The position numbers and the translations under genes were made by a program. A DNA stretch of 64,000 bases from Membranipora membranacea (Eukaryota; Bryozoa; Gymnolaemata; Cheilostomatida; Membraniporidae). The DNA lies in contig OU612074.1 in assembly GCA_914767715.1 (NCBI GenBank), positions 16,788,062 to 16,852,061 of the forward strand. The letters run 5' to 3'. The notes beneath the pieces are model-generated. The model ran no database searches. It saw only the letters and a list, made by a program, of their open reading frames with translations, and was not told the origin of the DNA. Of the stretch, positions 13,921-24,906 are shown piece after piece (the stretch's first letter is position 1; each line of letters begins with the position of its first letter).

Positions 13921-15394
13921 GTTGTCAGATCAGCAAGGTCAAATGAATGTGATTTGTAACTGTAATTATCCATAAATTTTTATTGAGTGTAAAATGGGTG
14001 TCTCAAATGCCCAACCGCATCAAGATTATGTAGGGAGGTGAGGCTACAATAATGAGTTGTCTGTCCTCCTAAAATGAGCTGATAACTCATAATTAGATGT
14101 GGATTTTTATGATAACAATGATATTGACTATTTTCAAAGCTTTTTACTGCATGCCACTAATGAACTTCATTGATGCCACTGCATGTGATCCATGACCTTG
14201 TATTATTAGTTCTGTTGCAGTTTACGGCCATAATTCTGACTTATGACATTTGCTGTCAGACAATTTGCAGTCCCTATTTCATGCAAATTCATTACATTTT
14301 GTAATTTTGTTGAATGTTAATGCAGCATATAATATAAACAAAGGTTGTAATATAAGATGCTCATTCTTTTTCAACTTACTCAGTTTTGATATACTTTTCT
14401 GTTGTTAGAGCGCTGTGTTTCTAACACACTCTGTGCTTGTTATATTTGTTACTTCTGCAGCCATAAAATGTTTCCTACTTTATACAATATATTCTTGCAA
14501 CAAAGTTTGGTGGTTCGTTCAGAGTGTTCGTCCACTCTTAATCCACCCTGTACTGTAACAAGTGGCGGAAGATGAAGGAAATATTGGGGAGTAGGATGAT
14601 TGTCTCTACTTGAAGAATCTGATCAAAATGATTGGAACGATGACTTATACGTTTGTCGTGAAATCCCATGACAGAGTCATTTTATCAAAAAATGAGGTCA
14701 AAAGGCTGTTTTCAGCAACATGGATGGCGGAGCCAATTTTATTGCAAGGAGTTTCAACTTATTCTTTGAGATATAGTTTATCATAATTTTTGGTTTAAAA
14801 TGATGTATGATGAGCCAGTATAAAGTGGGTTGTTACGTCACGTCAGCATGTGTGTGATTATTTAAATTTATTGATTATGTGAATTTTTAAGCATAAATTT
14901 GAGACCTATTGATTGAGTAAGGCCCAAAATTGTTGCAAGCTTCCTCTGGAGTGATGCTCAAATCATATTTCAGCAATATGTTGGTTTAAATCGCCAGTTT
15001 TTCTCTGTCCGAAGAATGAGAAATAAGGGCGCGGCCGCCATATTCGGCGCCAAGTTGCTCTCAGTTTGCAGGCGGGTCGGAGCATCCCTTGGCCGTCCAT
15101 TGAGCCCACTAGTGGGTAGACTGCTGCAAGATGCGAACCTGAGACCTCTAACGCTTGCTAAAAGAACCATTCAAAAACTCATGTTTTTGTGGCTGGAAAC
15201 AATCCCAAACCATTACATTTTAACAAAATTTGTTTTCTAAAATTCTTAAGATCCTCCCAGTAGCCGACCCAATACAATCAATCACATGGGAGAAGTCGAA
15301 TATAAGGTTTTTTATTTGCCGCTGCAACCATATAGACTAAATTATTTTGGTTTTACAGTTCAAATAAGTAAACTGCAACATGATCTTCCGTAAA
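13921..15394. other. Non-coding region upstream of DNTTIP2
   Basis: No exon chain is visible on either strand. The first few hundred bases should hold the DNTTIP2 promoter, but I see no clear TATA box. Around 15010-15170 is a GC-richer island. Its minus strand reads AGGTCTCAGGTTCGCATCTT, which resembles a tRNA-type B box and may be a decayed SINE. Confidence 0.4.
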
Positions 15395-15575
15395 TAGGAC
15401 AGCATTTATAGACAATGATATTTTTCATAAATACACCTGACTGCTTTGTTTTTATTTATATATACATGTTCTTTATTGTCATTGACTTTGATCAGCAATA
15501 ATAAGGTATATATATATGCATATAAATATACCTTATTATTGTCGATTAAAGTTGATATATATACAAATAATATCT
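15395..15575. repeat. Dispersed repeat with internal palindrome, inverted relative to 21010-21135
   Basis: The first ~125 bases match 21010-21135 in opposite orientation. Shared landmarks are the 'tagacaatgatat' / 'atatcattgtcta' pair, the CACCTG..GCTTTG segment and the TGACTTTGATC stretch. Positions about 15490-15570 form their own hairpin, with ACTTTGATCAGCAATAATAA on one arm and TTATTATTGTCGATTAAAGT on the other around an AT-rich loop. It is non-coding. Confidence 0.65.
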
Positions 15576-16779
15576 AGCACTCTAGACTCTATTTTGCCCG
15601 GCTGTAACAATGATCATCAACAATGGTAATTATACAGCAATGCATACCAGAATTATACCCATTTTCTCTTTATAATCATACATTCATTTATTTTGACAGT
15701 TAGTCAGAAGTTGAAAGTTTTCGCGAAAAAGGGGTCATGCTAAAAACATCTTGAAGGCTTCCAGTTCATTTTATGTTCCAAAAATCTGGCAAGGAGAAAA
15801 TCAGGACAGCTGCTGCGGCAGGGAATTTAACCTTAAACTTAAATACTGGATAACTGTACATTTAACCATTAGACCACTCCTCACTTAATTTAATAAACTT
15901 TGTGTACTTCCAGTGCCATTGTCTGCAATCATCTCCCGCTCAGTTCTAATGATGGCAGTATTACTTCATCCCCATGAATATTGAATGGTCTAGTTTACAC
16001 GCTCAGCACTTTTCAAAAGCGATGGCATTCGCTCACCGAGGCGCTTTTCATTTACGAGGCTTACAGACTTGATCAGGAGCTAAATTTTAAAAGCCCCTGA
16101 ATCTTTTTTGGGTCGAGTAAATTCATGAATTTTCTCATCGTTTCATCCTTGCCTGCGGTGTTCCAACAAGAAGGTGAACATTGATGACATTCGTGTTGGA
16201 AACCGTACTGAAACATGCCCAGAATAATTCATGAAATGTTTGAGATCACCTCACATTTTAGTGCGGGAGAGAAGCCTTCCTGCACCAACCGCTACATAAA
16301 CACTATAAATTCGAAACCTATGCATCAGTTTGTTATCAAATTTGACAAAAAAACCCCATAAATTTTTCTTGAATTTAACGCAAAAGAATGTCAAAAAACA
16401 GCTATTTTTAGGGACTTTTGAAGTCATTTTAGGGACTTATGAGGTGTTTCTTGGCATTATTTTGCGTTAAATTCAAGAAAAATGAAGATGTAATGAAAAA
16501 TTATGTTGGCATTTCTTGTGTGCACCATGATTGATGAAAGCGGCTTCGTATGTGATAACTTTCAAAAAAACTTTGTTTGGCCACAATAACGGTTATTTGG
16601 ACAGCATGTTTGGCGTTATGCAGAGGTGGCGAAAATATTAGCTGTATTCGAGAGTCTACTGTCACTGCAATATGCAAGCTAATTTTTTGAAAGTCAATGA
16701 GTATGACATTTGAAGAGTACTCTAAGAGAAAATCATAATTAATTTTGATTCGAGCCTATGATCTGTTGTGAATTAATGA

Positions 16780-17115
16780 TTGAAATTTCACATATTTTCA
16801 CGGCTTCACAAAAAAATGCGTTGTATGGCGTGACGTAAAAAGTCTATTTAGACTAGTCATATATCAGAGAAAATCAAATTTTGATGAATGCAATCTCTAA
16901 GTATACATTCCACATGTTTTGAAATTTTTTGCAATTAATTTGACTCCTCCATCTGCATTTAGAAAAACAGAGTTTTTTGCCTCATTTCCTCCCTAAAATG
17001 ACACAACGTCATCGAATCAAGTTTTTGTGCAGGTATTCATTTTCAGTAGCTCGGCAGCTTTCCAATGGTATATGATATATTGATATTCGGATCGGTCTTT
17101 GACATTACCTTAAAT
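16780..17115. repeat. Dispersed repeat R1, copy 1 (other copy near 56480-56800)
   Basis: The segment shares long near-identical stretches with 56480-56800, for example TGTATGGCGTGACGTAAAA, AACGTCATCGAATCAAGTTT and TAGCTCGGCAGCTTTCCAA. Both copies are in the same orientation. No ORF or terminal repeats were recognised. The 15600-16780 stretch before it holds nothing I can identify. Confidence 0.65.
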
Positions 17116-17235
17116 AACACATCATGAAAAGAAACACTGATCTGAAACGGTGAGAGTGCAGGGCCGCAGTTAAGAAGATATATTAGAGGAAGCACCAAGA
17201 CTTTGAGGGTCTGACGTGGTCCCAGGTTAGACATT

Positions 17236-17428
17236 GCAAGTCCCTCCTGTGGAGTCTGAGGTTAATCCTCAGCCTCCAAAGCAAATAGTAAATAGCAAAT
17301 GGAAGTCCCAAATAAGCTGATTCTGGCACGAAATATACAGTTATAGCATTTTTAGGCGTTTTTATTGGGCATTCTAGTGTTGGCAGAGGGTCCCTGCCTA
17401 CCCTAGAACTACGGGCCTGGGGTGGAAA
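17236..17428. repeat. Dispersed repeat R2, copy 1 (other copy near 41200-41396)
   Basis: Shared landmarks with 41200-41396 are CCTGTGGAGTCTG, AATAGCAAATGGAAG, GAGCTGATTCTG-like sequence, ATAGCATTTTTAGG and a terminal CCCTGCCT..CCTAG..CTA..GGCCT block. Short related pieces also occur near 17615 and 28632. It is non-coding and its class is unknown. Confidence 0.55.
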
Positions 17429-17998
17429 CCAATTCTGTTGTCATGGACTACCATCAGGTGGGTGACAACGACTTTAGTTTCCTGTGTGTACATGCAAATA
17501 ACGGTATACTACACACCATACAACCACTTATAAATAAACACTATTATTAAGTATATCATACAGGGAGCTTTTACCTTCGGAAAAATACAACTAAGCTGTT
17601 GGATGATAGTACAGGCCCGTAGTTCAAGGGGAGGTTAGAAAGGTGAATACAGTAGTGGCCTATAACATTGTATCCATGTCAGGTTAAATTTCCCTGGGAT
17701 TTCCATTTGCTAATTATATAACCTAAATTGCTTTTGGTAGGTTGCAGCACCCCTCCTACTCCTAGTGATATTTTGGACCTTGTCTCAGATATTTGCTTCC
17801 CCTATATTTTTCTAAACTCCGACCCTGTAGTATTAAGCTCATCTCTGCTCATCTTCACTATAATTTATTTCGTAACAGTTTATTACATTACATAGTCTAG
17901 CCTTGTCAAGTGGATAATTTTTTATAACAGAAAGTAGTTATATTATATGACAAGGCTAACATACCACACATAGCTCATAAAGACTGGATGAGCTAACA

Positions 17999-20644
17999 AT
18001 GCTATCAAAACATGGTAGTATGTTGACTGCAATTTGTTTGGCACTGCTAGTTGGACAAGGAAAATGTGAGTTATTGACAACCACTATTTTTTTCTCATGC
18101 CTGATTACTACTTTAAACCACTGCTGCCACAGTTGGGTTTTGCCAAGCATAGCAACCAGAAATTTAAATAGAGCGTTGTGGCAACAAAACATCTAGCCAG
18201 TAGCTTTGCATGGTGTTATAAGAGCTGTCAAAATGAAGGGAGTATCTTCTTCCCCAGCCATCCACCATTAGTGATGACAAAAGTTTACCCTGACCAATCA
18301 GGTGCTTTTAAAATCTAGCTGACATCCAACACTAATAAAAATGTTGGACCTCAGCTAACTAACCACGACCGTCTTAGTCTACCCATTCTAAGACACTTGT
18401 GACCAAAAGTTAGTTTACATGCCAGCAACGTTAGCTTATTTCAAATTCAACAATTACTTTTCTCCTTAATATTCCTGCAATCATAAAATTTTTACAGATG
18501 CGGTCATATTGCCTATGTGTTATTCTTAATCCATATCCCAACTTCTAGAATAAAAAAGGAATATGTATTTATATATATATATATCTATACATTCAAAAAA
18601 AAATTTATATATACTTATTTATAATCATCGACCAATGTCTCTGATACAACACACAGTGGTGCGCGTACCACTGCACAACACACAGGTCTTCAGCTAGAAA
18701 CCATGAGTCAAGCGCTGTTTCGAGGCCTTCTCTAGTACAACCTCCTCATGGCCAGCCCCAGCAGCATGAAGCCACCCCTGGGTGTTGATGAGCATCTCAA
18801 GCAATCTCATCGATCTCTCAGTGCCTTTTGTAAGTTTCGGTGGTTTGACATAATTGGTGTGTTTACGCTGTTGTGCAACCAGGGAGGCTGCCAACTCGTC
18901 ATTGTTTCAGTGTAACAATGTTCGCCCCATCACTCTCATGCTTATACTCTAAGCCAAACCAGTGCAGGGAGGTTTGCTTTCCATCAACTCATCGGCGCAA
19001 CATCGCTAATCGTCAAGGCACCCGCCCCTCGTGCCATAGTTCACTACTCAAATTCACCACATTGAGCATAGTACAACTCATACACAAGTCAGAGAGATGA
19101 CTTGTTTGCGCTACAGCCAGTGGGCTGACTGTGATCTCCTGTCTCGCCCTGCCTGCCTTTTATGCGATGGCCAAGCTTTTAATCCTATGTTTGTAATGCC
19201 TTAGATCTAACTCAGACTCACTTTGGTTTTTCACCCTGCAGAGATTAAAATACTTTAATTTGAGTATTAAAGGCATAATCCCGCTTAGCCTTCTACCTGA
19301 GCAGTTTGCTAATCATCACTTAATCCCCTCAATCTAATCCTTACAAGGATTATAAACAAGGGAATTAAATGCTGGCCAACTCCACAAAACAAAGTGAGTG
19401 CGTTAAACACCAGCTTACAAGCAATAGGATTACTTAGCTTTTGTCTTCACACAGTGCTGTTGCCAAATCCATGCAGGTGCGCTTTCAAATTAGGCCATGT
19501 GAAAAAGGAGGAATGGAATTAAATGAATTTTTTAAACAGCAATTTATCATAAAATGCTTATATATATCATACATATTTATAGGCTTGTCAGGGTATTCTA
19601 CACCAACTGTGCAGTCGTGGAGTGAAAGTTTTCATCCTCATCCGGCAACACCTATTGTGATGATTTATGCTACATTCTTCAACGGTGATGATTACACCAA
19701 TGCAGACCTGTTCGAGTGGTCACTGCCTGATGGAACCAACCGGTCAACCACGAAGACTGGTGATGAATTTGCATCTCTCTCTGATGGAGCGGTAGGATAG
19801 TTTATTTATTATTGTAGTCGCTAGGAAATACTTATGTAATGTAACGACCATGTTTGTTTGATAATAATAGTAATACAACAGATTTCCAAGGTCATCACCC
19901 TAAAGTTGATAAAAGCAATTCAGTGACTGACAGTGCAGTGACAGATTTGATAAATTTGATCGATGGTGATGAATTTGCATCTTTCTCTAAAGGAGCAGTA
20001 GGATTTTTTTTTTGGTATTGTAGTCGCTAGGAAATACTTATGTAATGTAACGATCATATTTGTTTGATAATAATAGTAATAAAACAGATTTCCATGGTCA
20101 TCACCCTAAAGTTGATCTTGATAAAAGCAATTCAGTGGCTGACATTGCAGTGACAGATTTCACTTTATTTATCTCCAAACTATTATTTATTTTCTTATAG
20201 TATGCAACTGGTAACAGTAGCGCTTCAGTATATGTGGTATTGTTCAAATATGCTCCTAAGTGGATTGGTGAAAAAGTAAATTTTACAGCTTCCGGTCCTG
20301 CAAACTCGGGTGAAACTGGGAGATGGTCAAAGACGTTCTCACATACTGTTGTAAAACACCCAATTGAAGGTAAGAGTGAATAAAATCAGAGGCCATATCA
20401 AACTCCTAAATTTATTTGTTTGATGACTACTTACAACACAATGTCTTCAAACAAACAAATTTTTATGACCGCATTTCACCTTCCAAAGGAACTAAACTTC
20501 CCTTGTGCAAATCTATACTTGCACACCATTTTTTATATAATTTTAGGAGAGGAGGGTGGTGGTGTAAATCACACAACGTCTTATCGCGCCTCAGTGGTTT
20601 TTACTTACTGTAGCTGTTTGTTACCCATTCTCATATTCTTCTGA
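17999..20644 (+). CDS. Small secreted / GPI-anchored surface protein, unassigned family
   Basis: Four exons (17999-18065, 19592-19791, 20201-20369, 20547-20644) join in phase to give 177 aa. Residues 1-22 form a signal peptide (hydrophobic core MLTAICLALLV). The ectodomain (about 23-150) has alternating hydrophobic strands and four N-glycosylation sequons (NRS, NSS, NFT, NHT). The protein ends in a hydrophobic stretch, SVVFTYCSCLLPILIFF, with no cytoplasmic tail; this is the layout of a GPI-attachment signal. The ectodomain has no cysteines, so an Ig-type beta sandwich is possible but lacks the usual disulfide. Exon 2 has two usable acceptors nine bases apart (19583 or 19592). I do not recognise the family. 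It is the only plus-strand host gene seen here and lies about 4 kb from the CUB-collagen genes. Confidence 0.68.
18550..19130. other. AT microsatellite followed by GC-richer island, probably a decayed mobile element
   Basis: The segment lies inside the first intron of the surface-protein gene. It starts with a short (TA)n tract near 18568-18590, followed by about 450 bases noticeably richer in GC than their surroundings. Broken ORFs run on both strands, with fragments such as NLPALVWLRV on the minus strand. No full domain or terminal repeats were recognised. Confidence 0.35.
19758..20160. repeat. Tandem duplication of an exon end plus intron sequence
   Basis: About 190 bases beginning at GGTGATGAATTTGCATCT in exon 2 (19758-19945) recur at about 19966-20160, inside the following intron. 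The second copy keeps the exon-like codons and a GTAGGA donor. Both copies share GTAGTCGCTAGGAAATACTT and TCATCACCCTAAAGTTGAT. The duplicate lacks an acceptor of its own that I can see. Confidence 0.8.
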
Positions 20645-21009
20645 TTTTACGATACTGATATCACTGTCTGCTTGTGTTGAGCGTGGTACCATCCATAACT
20701 TCAAATAACTTTTTAGATAATATATGGTACCATCTATACTTTTAACAATATTCCATTCAATTTACGTTCAATAATCAATTATAAATCATTTAAATTTAAT
20801 TTTTTCTTATTATCTTTTATGTCTTGATTGAAAGTTTTTTTTTCCTTCTTTTGTTTTTCTCGCTGATTTTGTAAAACATTCTCATCGAATGAAAATTATG
20901 CCAATGAAGTTAAAAAAATAACAACAGTTTGTACAGTTGTGATATATGCATGCCTTTACATAGAAGAATTGGCTTTGGCACAGCGTTAAAAACAACTTGT
21001 AAAACTACA

Positions 21010-21135
21010 TATATATATATATATACTTTATTATTGCCGATCAAAGTCAATGACAAATAAAGACCATGGATAAATAAATAGATAAAAACAAAGCAGCCAG
21101 GTGTATTTATGAGAAATATCATTGTCTATAAACGT
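21010..21135. repeat. Dispersed repeat, inverted copy of 15395-15520
   Basis: Begins with a (TA)n tract, then CTTTATTATTGCCGATCAAA, and runs to ATCATTGTCTATAAACG. It is the reverse complement of the repeat at 15395-15520. The flanking stretch 20645-21009 is AT-rich and holds nothing else I can support. Confidence 0.65.
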
Positions 21136-21605
21136 CCCATTCATGGAAAGGTGATTCATGTGTCCTGAGGGAGAATACAACATTAGTGTCACACCAACAT
21201 ATGTCTCACAAAAATTTGATATTGTAATGACACTAAACATGAATCCAATAAAATAATGTTTAAAGTTTACACATTTTGACAGAGCTGACTTTGTCACGAA
21301 TCTGGAAAGCAATTTTCACATTACAGAGCTGGAGTATTAAAACTTTTAATAATCCGCCAATAATAATAATAATAATGAATGATAATCATACATAATGTTA
21401 ATTTTGAAATATATTGATTATATAGTCTTACCTCGTGCAAAAAGTAGACAATATATTAATTTTCATCTTGTCCTATGTCCTTCGTGGTACCCCTTCTGTT
21501 GAGCAATGACGAACAGAGAGTTATCCTCCCTCATCAAGATGACTATGACCAACGCCTGGCAACTCTCAAGCTAACTGAAATAAACACTCACATAGATATA
21601 TACAA

Positions 21606-21712
21606 CCTATAGTTAGTGATTGCAAATTGTCAGATTTTGGCAAGACGGGACGAAACCGAGACAGCAAGAAAATTCGAGACGAGCCCGAGAAGAGACCAAG
21701 ACAAGACCGAAA

Positions 21713-21751
<39 letters not shown>

Positions 21752-22045
21752 AACATATATCGATGCTGATAAAACATTCTTCAGTTGTAAGCCGCTTAAT
21801 AATCGCAGCAAAAGTATGACTAATAGCTATCTTTTCATGATATGATAGTCTTAATTTCATATGATGTCATATAAAATTGGTGGACTGCTGATCATAAGGT
21901 CTCTGGTTCGAGTCCGGGTGTAGGCAATATTGTGACCAGCTACTACCATTTATAATGCTAGTAGTCTCGACATGTATCAAGAGTTGTCTGTCTCGACGGG
22001 AGACAAGTCCCGCGACAATTGTCTTGTGCCATCACTACCTATAGT
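21606..22045. mobile_element. Non-autonomous hAT-like element, copy 1, with 8-bp target duplications
   Basis: The element runs 21614-22037 (424 bp). It starts TAGTGATTGCAA and ends with the near-complement of TAGTGATGGC (GCCATCACTA). CCTATAGT flanks it on both sides (21606-21613 and 22038-22045), an exact 8-bp target duplication. TIRs of this form and 8-bp duplications are hallmarks of the hAT superfamily. The interior contains a (GAGACC)n tract at about 21670-21752 and, near 21885-21930, a tRNA-like segment with the B box GGTTCGAGTCC. It has no transposase. Confidence 0.85.
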
Positions 22046-22789
22046 ACACCACAAATATACGGCTAGACAAAAATCATTCACTACATGCCTTGCTGCCTTC
22101 CATTCCTGATAATGACTATCTCCATCATAAGGCGTCATCGAGACAGAAGAATCAAACAGCACTACTTGGGAAAAGACTATTTATGAAATTAAGTTAAACC
22201 TGTCTTTTGTTTCCATATCACTACCCATCTACTATAGTATCAAATTAAATCTTGACCAGAAAAGAGGCCTGTCTAATTGATGTTTCACACGGTCTTATAT
22301 GCACATGCTCGATCAGTGAATAAAGTGGATAAATAAATAAATAATCAAGATAATACCATTTTCAAAAAAATTATTCTCATCAGGCGAACAGACGACTTAC
22401 CGTTGCGAATGGTAATTTCATTTGTGTCTGTAAAATTTTTGGTATACATTCGTTAGCTCTTTCAGTTGTGGGAGTATTTTAATCGGCCTGTTGCATTTCT
22501 TTCTAAACTTGCATATTATATTACATTACATATTATATACAATTATTGAGGAAACTTTTGACGTAACACCAGCACCAGCCTTTAACACTGCAGCATTCAG
22601 CTTCAATTGGCTTCCGACTTGAAGGGCTAGTTAGTAGCATTTGAACTTACATGATATCAGGGATTTACACTCTGCATCAGGAATCTGGTATCAGGGAGTT
22701 TGGAATTTACTCCCCGCTGGTATCGGGAAAGGTGAGAGGGGAAATCAATCGCACTATGTGTGATTATTTGTATGATTGTAGACCGAAAG

Positions 22790-23104
22790 GGAGTCAGGAG
22801 TGGTCTGATGGCTGAGGGTACGGACTTGTGATCCGTGAGGTCCAGGTTTAATTCCCGGCACGCCATTCATCCTAGCCAGGTTCTTGTGGAGCGGGACTAA
22901 AAATACCGGATGTCCACTGTGTTTGCTCACCCCACATGCAGTAAAAAGATCCCCCTCTGCCTATTCGACAAAAAGGGTAGCCGGGCAAGGGTATAGGGTG
23001 CGGCTTGAGTACTATGGGTCCCTGTACCTGTACTCTAGAGGGGCTAACCCTCTCCGCAATGAAGCTAGGCACTACTCGATTACGATGGATAAGCCAAGCC
23101 AGAG
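22790..23104 (+). mobile_element. tRNA-derived SINE
   Basis: A tRNA-like head (about 22795-22866) carries an A-box-like TGGCTGAGGGTACGG, a CGGA/TCCG anticodon stem and a B-box-like GGTTTAATTCC. The acceptor stem does not close, so it is not a functional tRNA. A non-tRNA body with stretches such as TAGCCGGGCAAGGGTATAGG follows for about 230 bases. Transcription would be by RNA polymerase III from the internal boxes. The stretch 22046-22789 before it is AT-rich with no feature I can support. Confidence 0.6.
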
Positions 23105-23590
23105 CGGATCTTCCGTTTTCAAAAGCTTGCTTTTTTGACAATGTTTGAGCCACAAAGCTAAATAAGCTATCAAAATTATCACAAGCAGCTGCTAAATCTA
23201 TTGCAATTTTCAAACTCAAAATATCATCAAAATTGTTTGAGATATAAGCATTTAATCAGGACAGAAACTGCAAAAAGTTTACAGCTTTCAGTCTATGCAC
23301 CGTTTTCAATAGCTTGCCTTTTGAATAATTTTAAGCTACAAAGCTAAATAGACTATCAAAATGATTGCCAGAAGCTGCTGTATCTATTACAATTTTCAAA
23401 TATAAATTCCGATTGAAGCCAATTGAGTTATCAACATTTAACCAGAGCAGGGACTGGTATATCAATGATAGCTATGAGTAAAAATCACTGTTTCTACACC
23501 CTCCAGTGACGTCGCGTCACCATAATTAGGTGCCTCACTTCAGCTATATGCAGTGTCCTGTCTAGGTTTATTATTAAGTCTATGTCTAGC
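23105..23590. repeat. ~170-bp tandem repeat (two units) plus conserved tail, block 1
   Basis: Units begin near 23110 and 23287 and share CAATAGCTTGCCTTTT-like starts, AAGCTAAATAGACTATCAAA and TCTATTGCAATTTTCAAA. A unique tail follows, containing the palindromic GTGACGTCGCGTCAC and TTCAGCTATATGCAGTGTC. The same units and tail occur at 30425-30900. The next stretch to about 24050 holds nothing I recognise. Confidence 0.8.
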
Positions 23591-24906
23591 ACTAATCTAA
23601 TTGGGACAGCAATGTGTATTGCAATCAGCGATTCACATCTTATAGTAGGATCACTGAATTAGATTCTTCTCTTAGAATGGAAATAGTATCATAGCGTTAT
23701 ACGGTTAGGACACTAAACACAGGGACCCATCTGACTGTTATCTGATTGGCTGTCCCTAGTAGCATGAATAATTAGCCTGAGAAATTGTCTTGTAAACAAA
23801 ATTGCAAACAGTAATTATACCCCATACAGTGTCGATGATTAGGGCATTTCTAGATTGCTACTAGGGACTGGCTATTTTTGCAAGCCCTTTGTTTTGCAAA
23901 AGAAAGCTAATGATGCTATTCCAGATATGGAATTCAATGAGTAGGATACATTGCTGAAGCATTGAAGTAGTTGACTCAACACACATTGACTGGTTGTCTC
24001 AAAAAAATAATATTTTATTACTGTTTATTAATACACATTATTAAAAATTTCACCGTTTTATTGAGATTCGAGTGTGATTATGCTGGTTTATCGAAGTAAC
24101 TTCAAGTTGAACTTCAACTTTGTTACTGACAATTGTCAATTTCAAACGAACTTTTTTCTTGCTGAAAAATACTTTACGTTCAAATCTTCTTTCCATAGAC
24201 ATACAAGGTGAAAACTGACATTTTGGTTGAGGATGAATATGGATATAGATTCACCAATGTTAGTCCCATTACCTGAGATAAAAAAGCATTACGGAAAATG
24301 CATGATGAATTTATCTTGGTATGTATCAATTTTGATAAATTAAATAAGTGTCTTGTTTATTTGTATAATTATATGATAAGATTTCATTAGCTGTTGAATT
24401 GATTTAGGGAAAATGTATCACCTTTGATCAAAATCGCCTCAATAACAGGAATTAATTCACAATTTTATGATGCAGTTAGGAGCTTCAATGAGCATAGTTT
24501 GTAATTGAGACTGGTAGCTCTCACTTGAATGCTAGCATTTTGATGAAAGAAAAAATACATAGAGGTTAAAAACTTACAAAAAGAAATTAAAATATAGGAA
24601 CTAACACGGTTATTCAATAAAAAAAAAGACATTCCACCAGAATCACTGTTATAATTTAACATCTCCCAAGACATTGGAAAATAAAATGGCACTGAATTCA
24701 TCATATGCCCGCCATCCGATATGGTGAGAAAAGGGAGAGTCATGATATGTATATTGCTATCATGTATTAACATGTGAAGATTAGGGTTAGTTTAGGTACC
24801 ATATATCTGAATAAAACCAGAACAGATATCAATACTCCTCTCTCAGCAGCCAAGTATTCTTTGTTGTGTCATAGTCATATAAGTAGTCCTATCTGTTTCC
24901 TGGCAG

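Noticed and set aside
15016-15240. GC-richer ORFs on both strands with rare-cutter-like GCGGCCGC
   Set aside because: No splice context or motif; composition fits a decayed tRNA-related repeat.
21616-21860. Charged Arg/Thr/Glu-rich ORFs
   Set aside because: They are produced by the (GAGACC)n tract inside the hAT-like element and are not protein genes.
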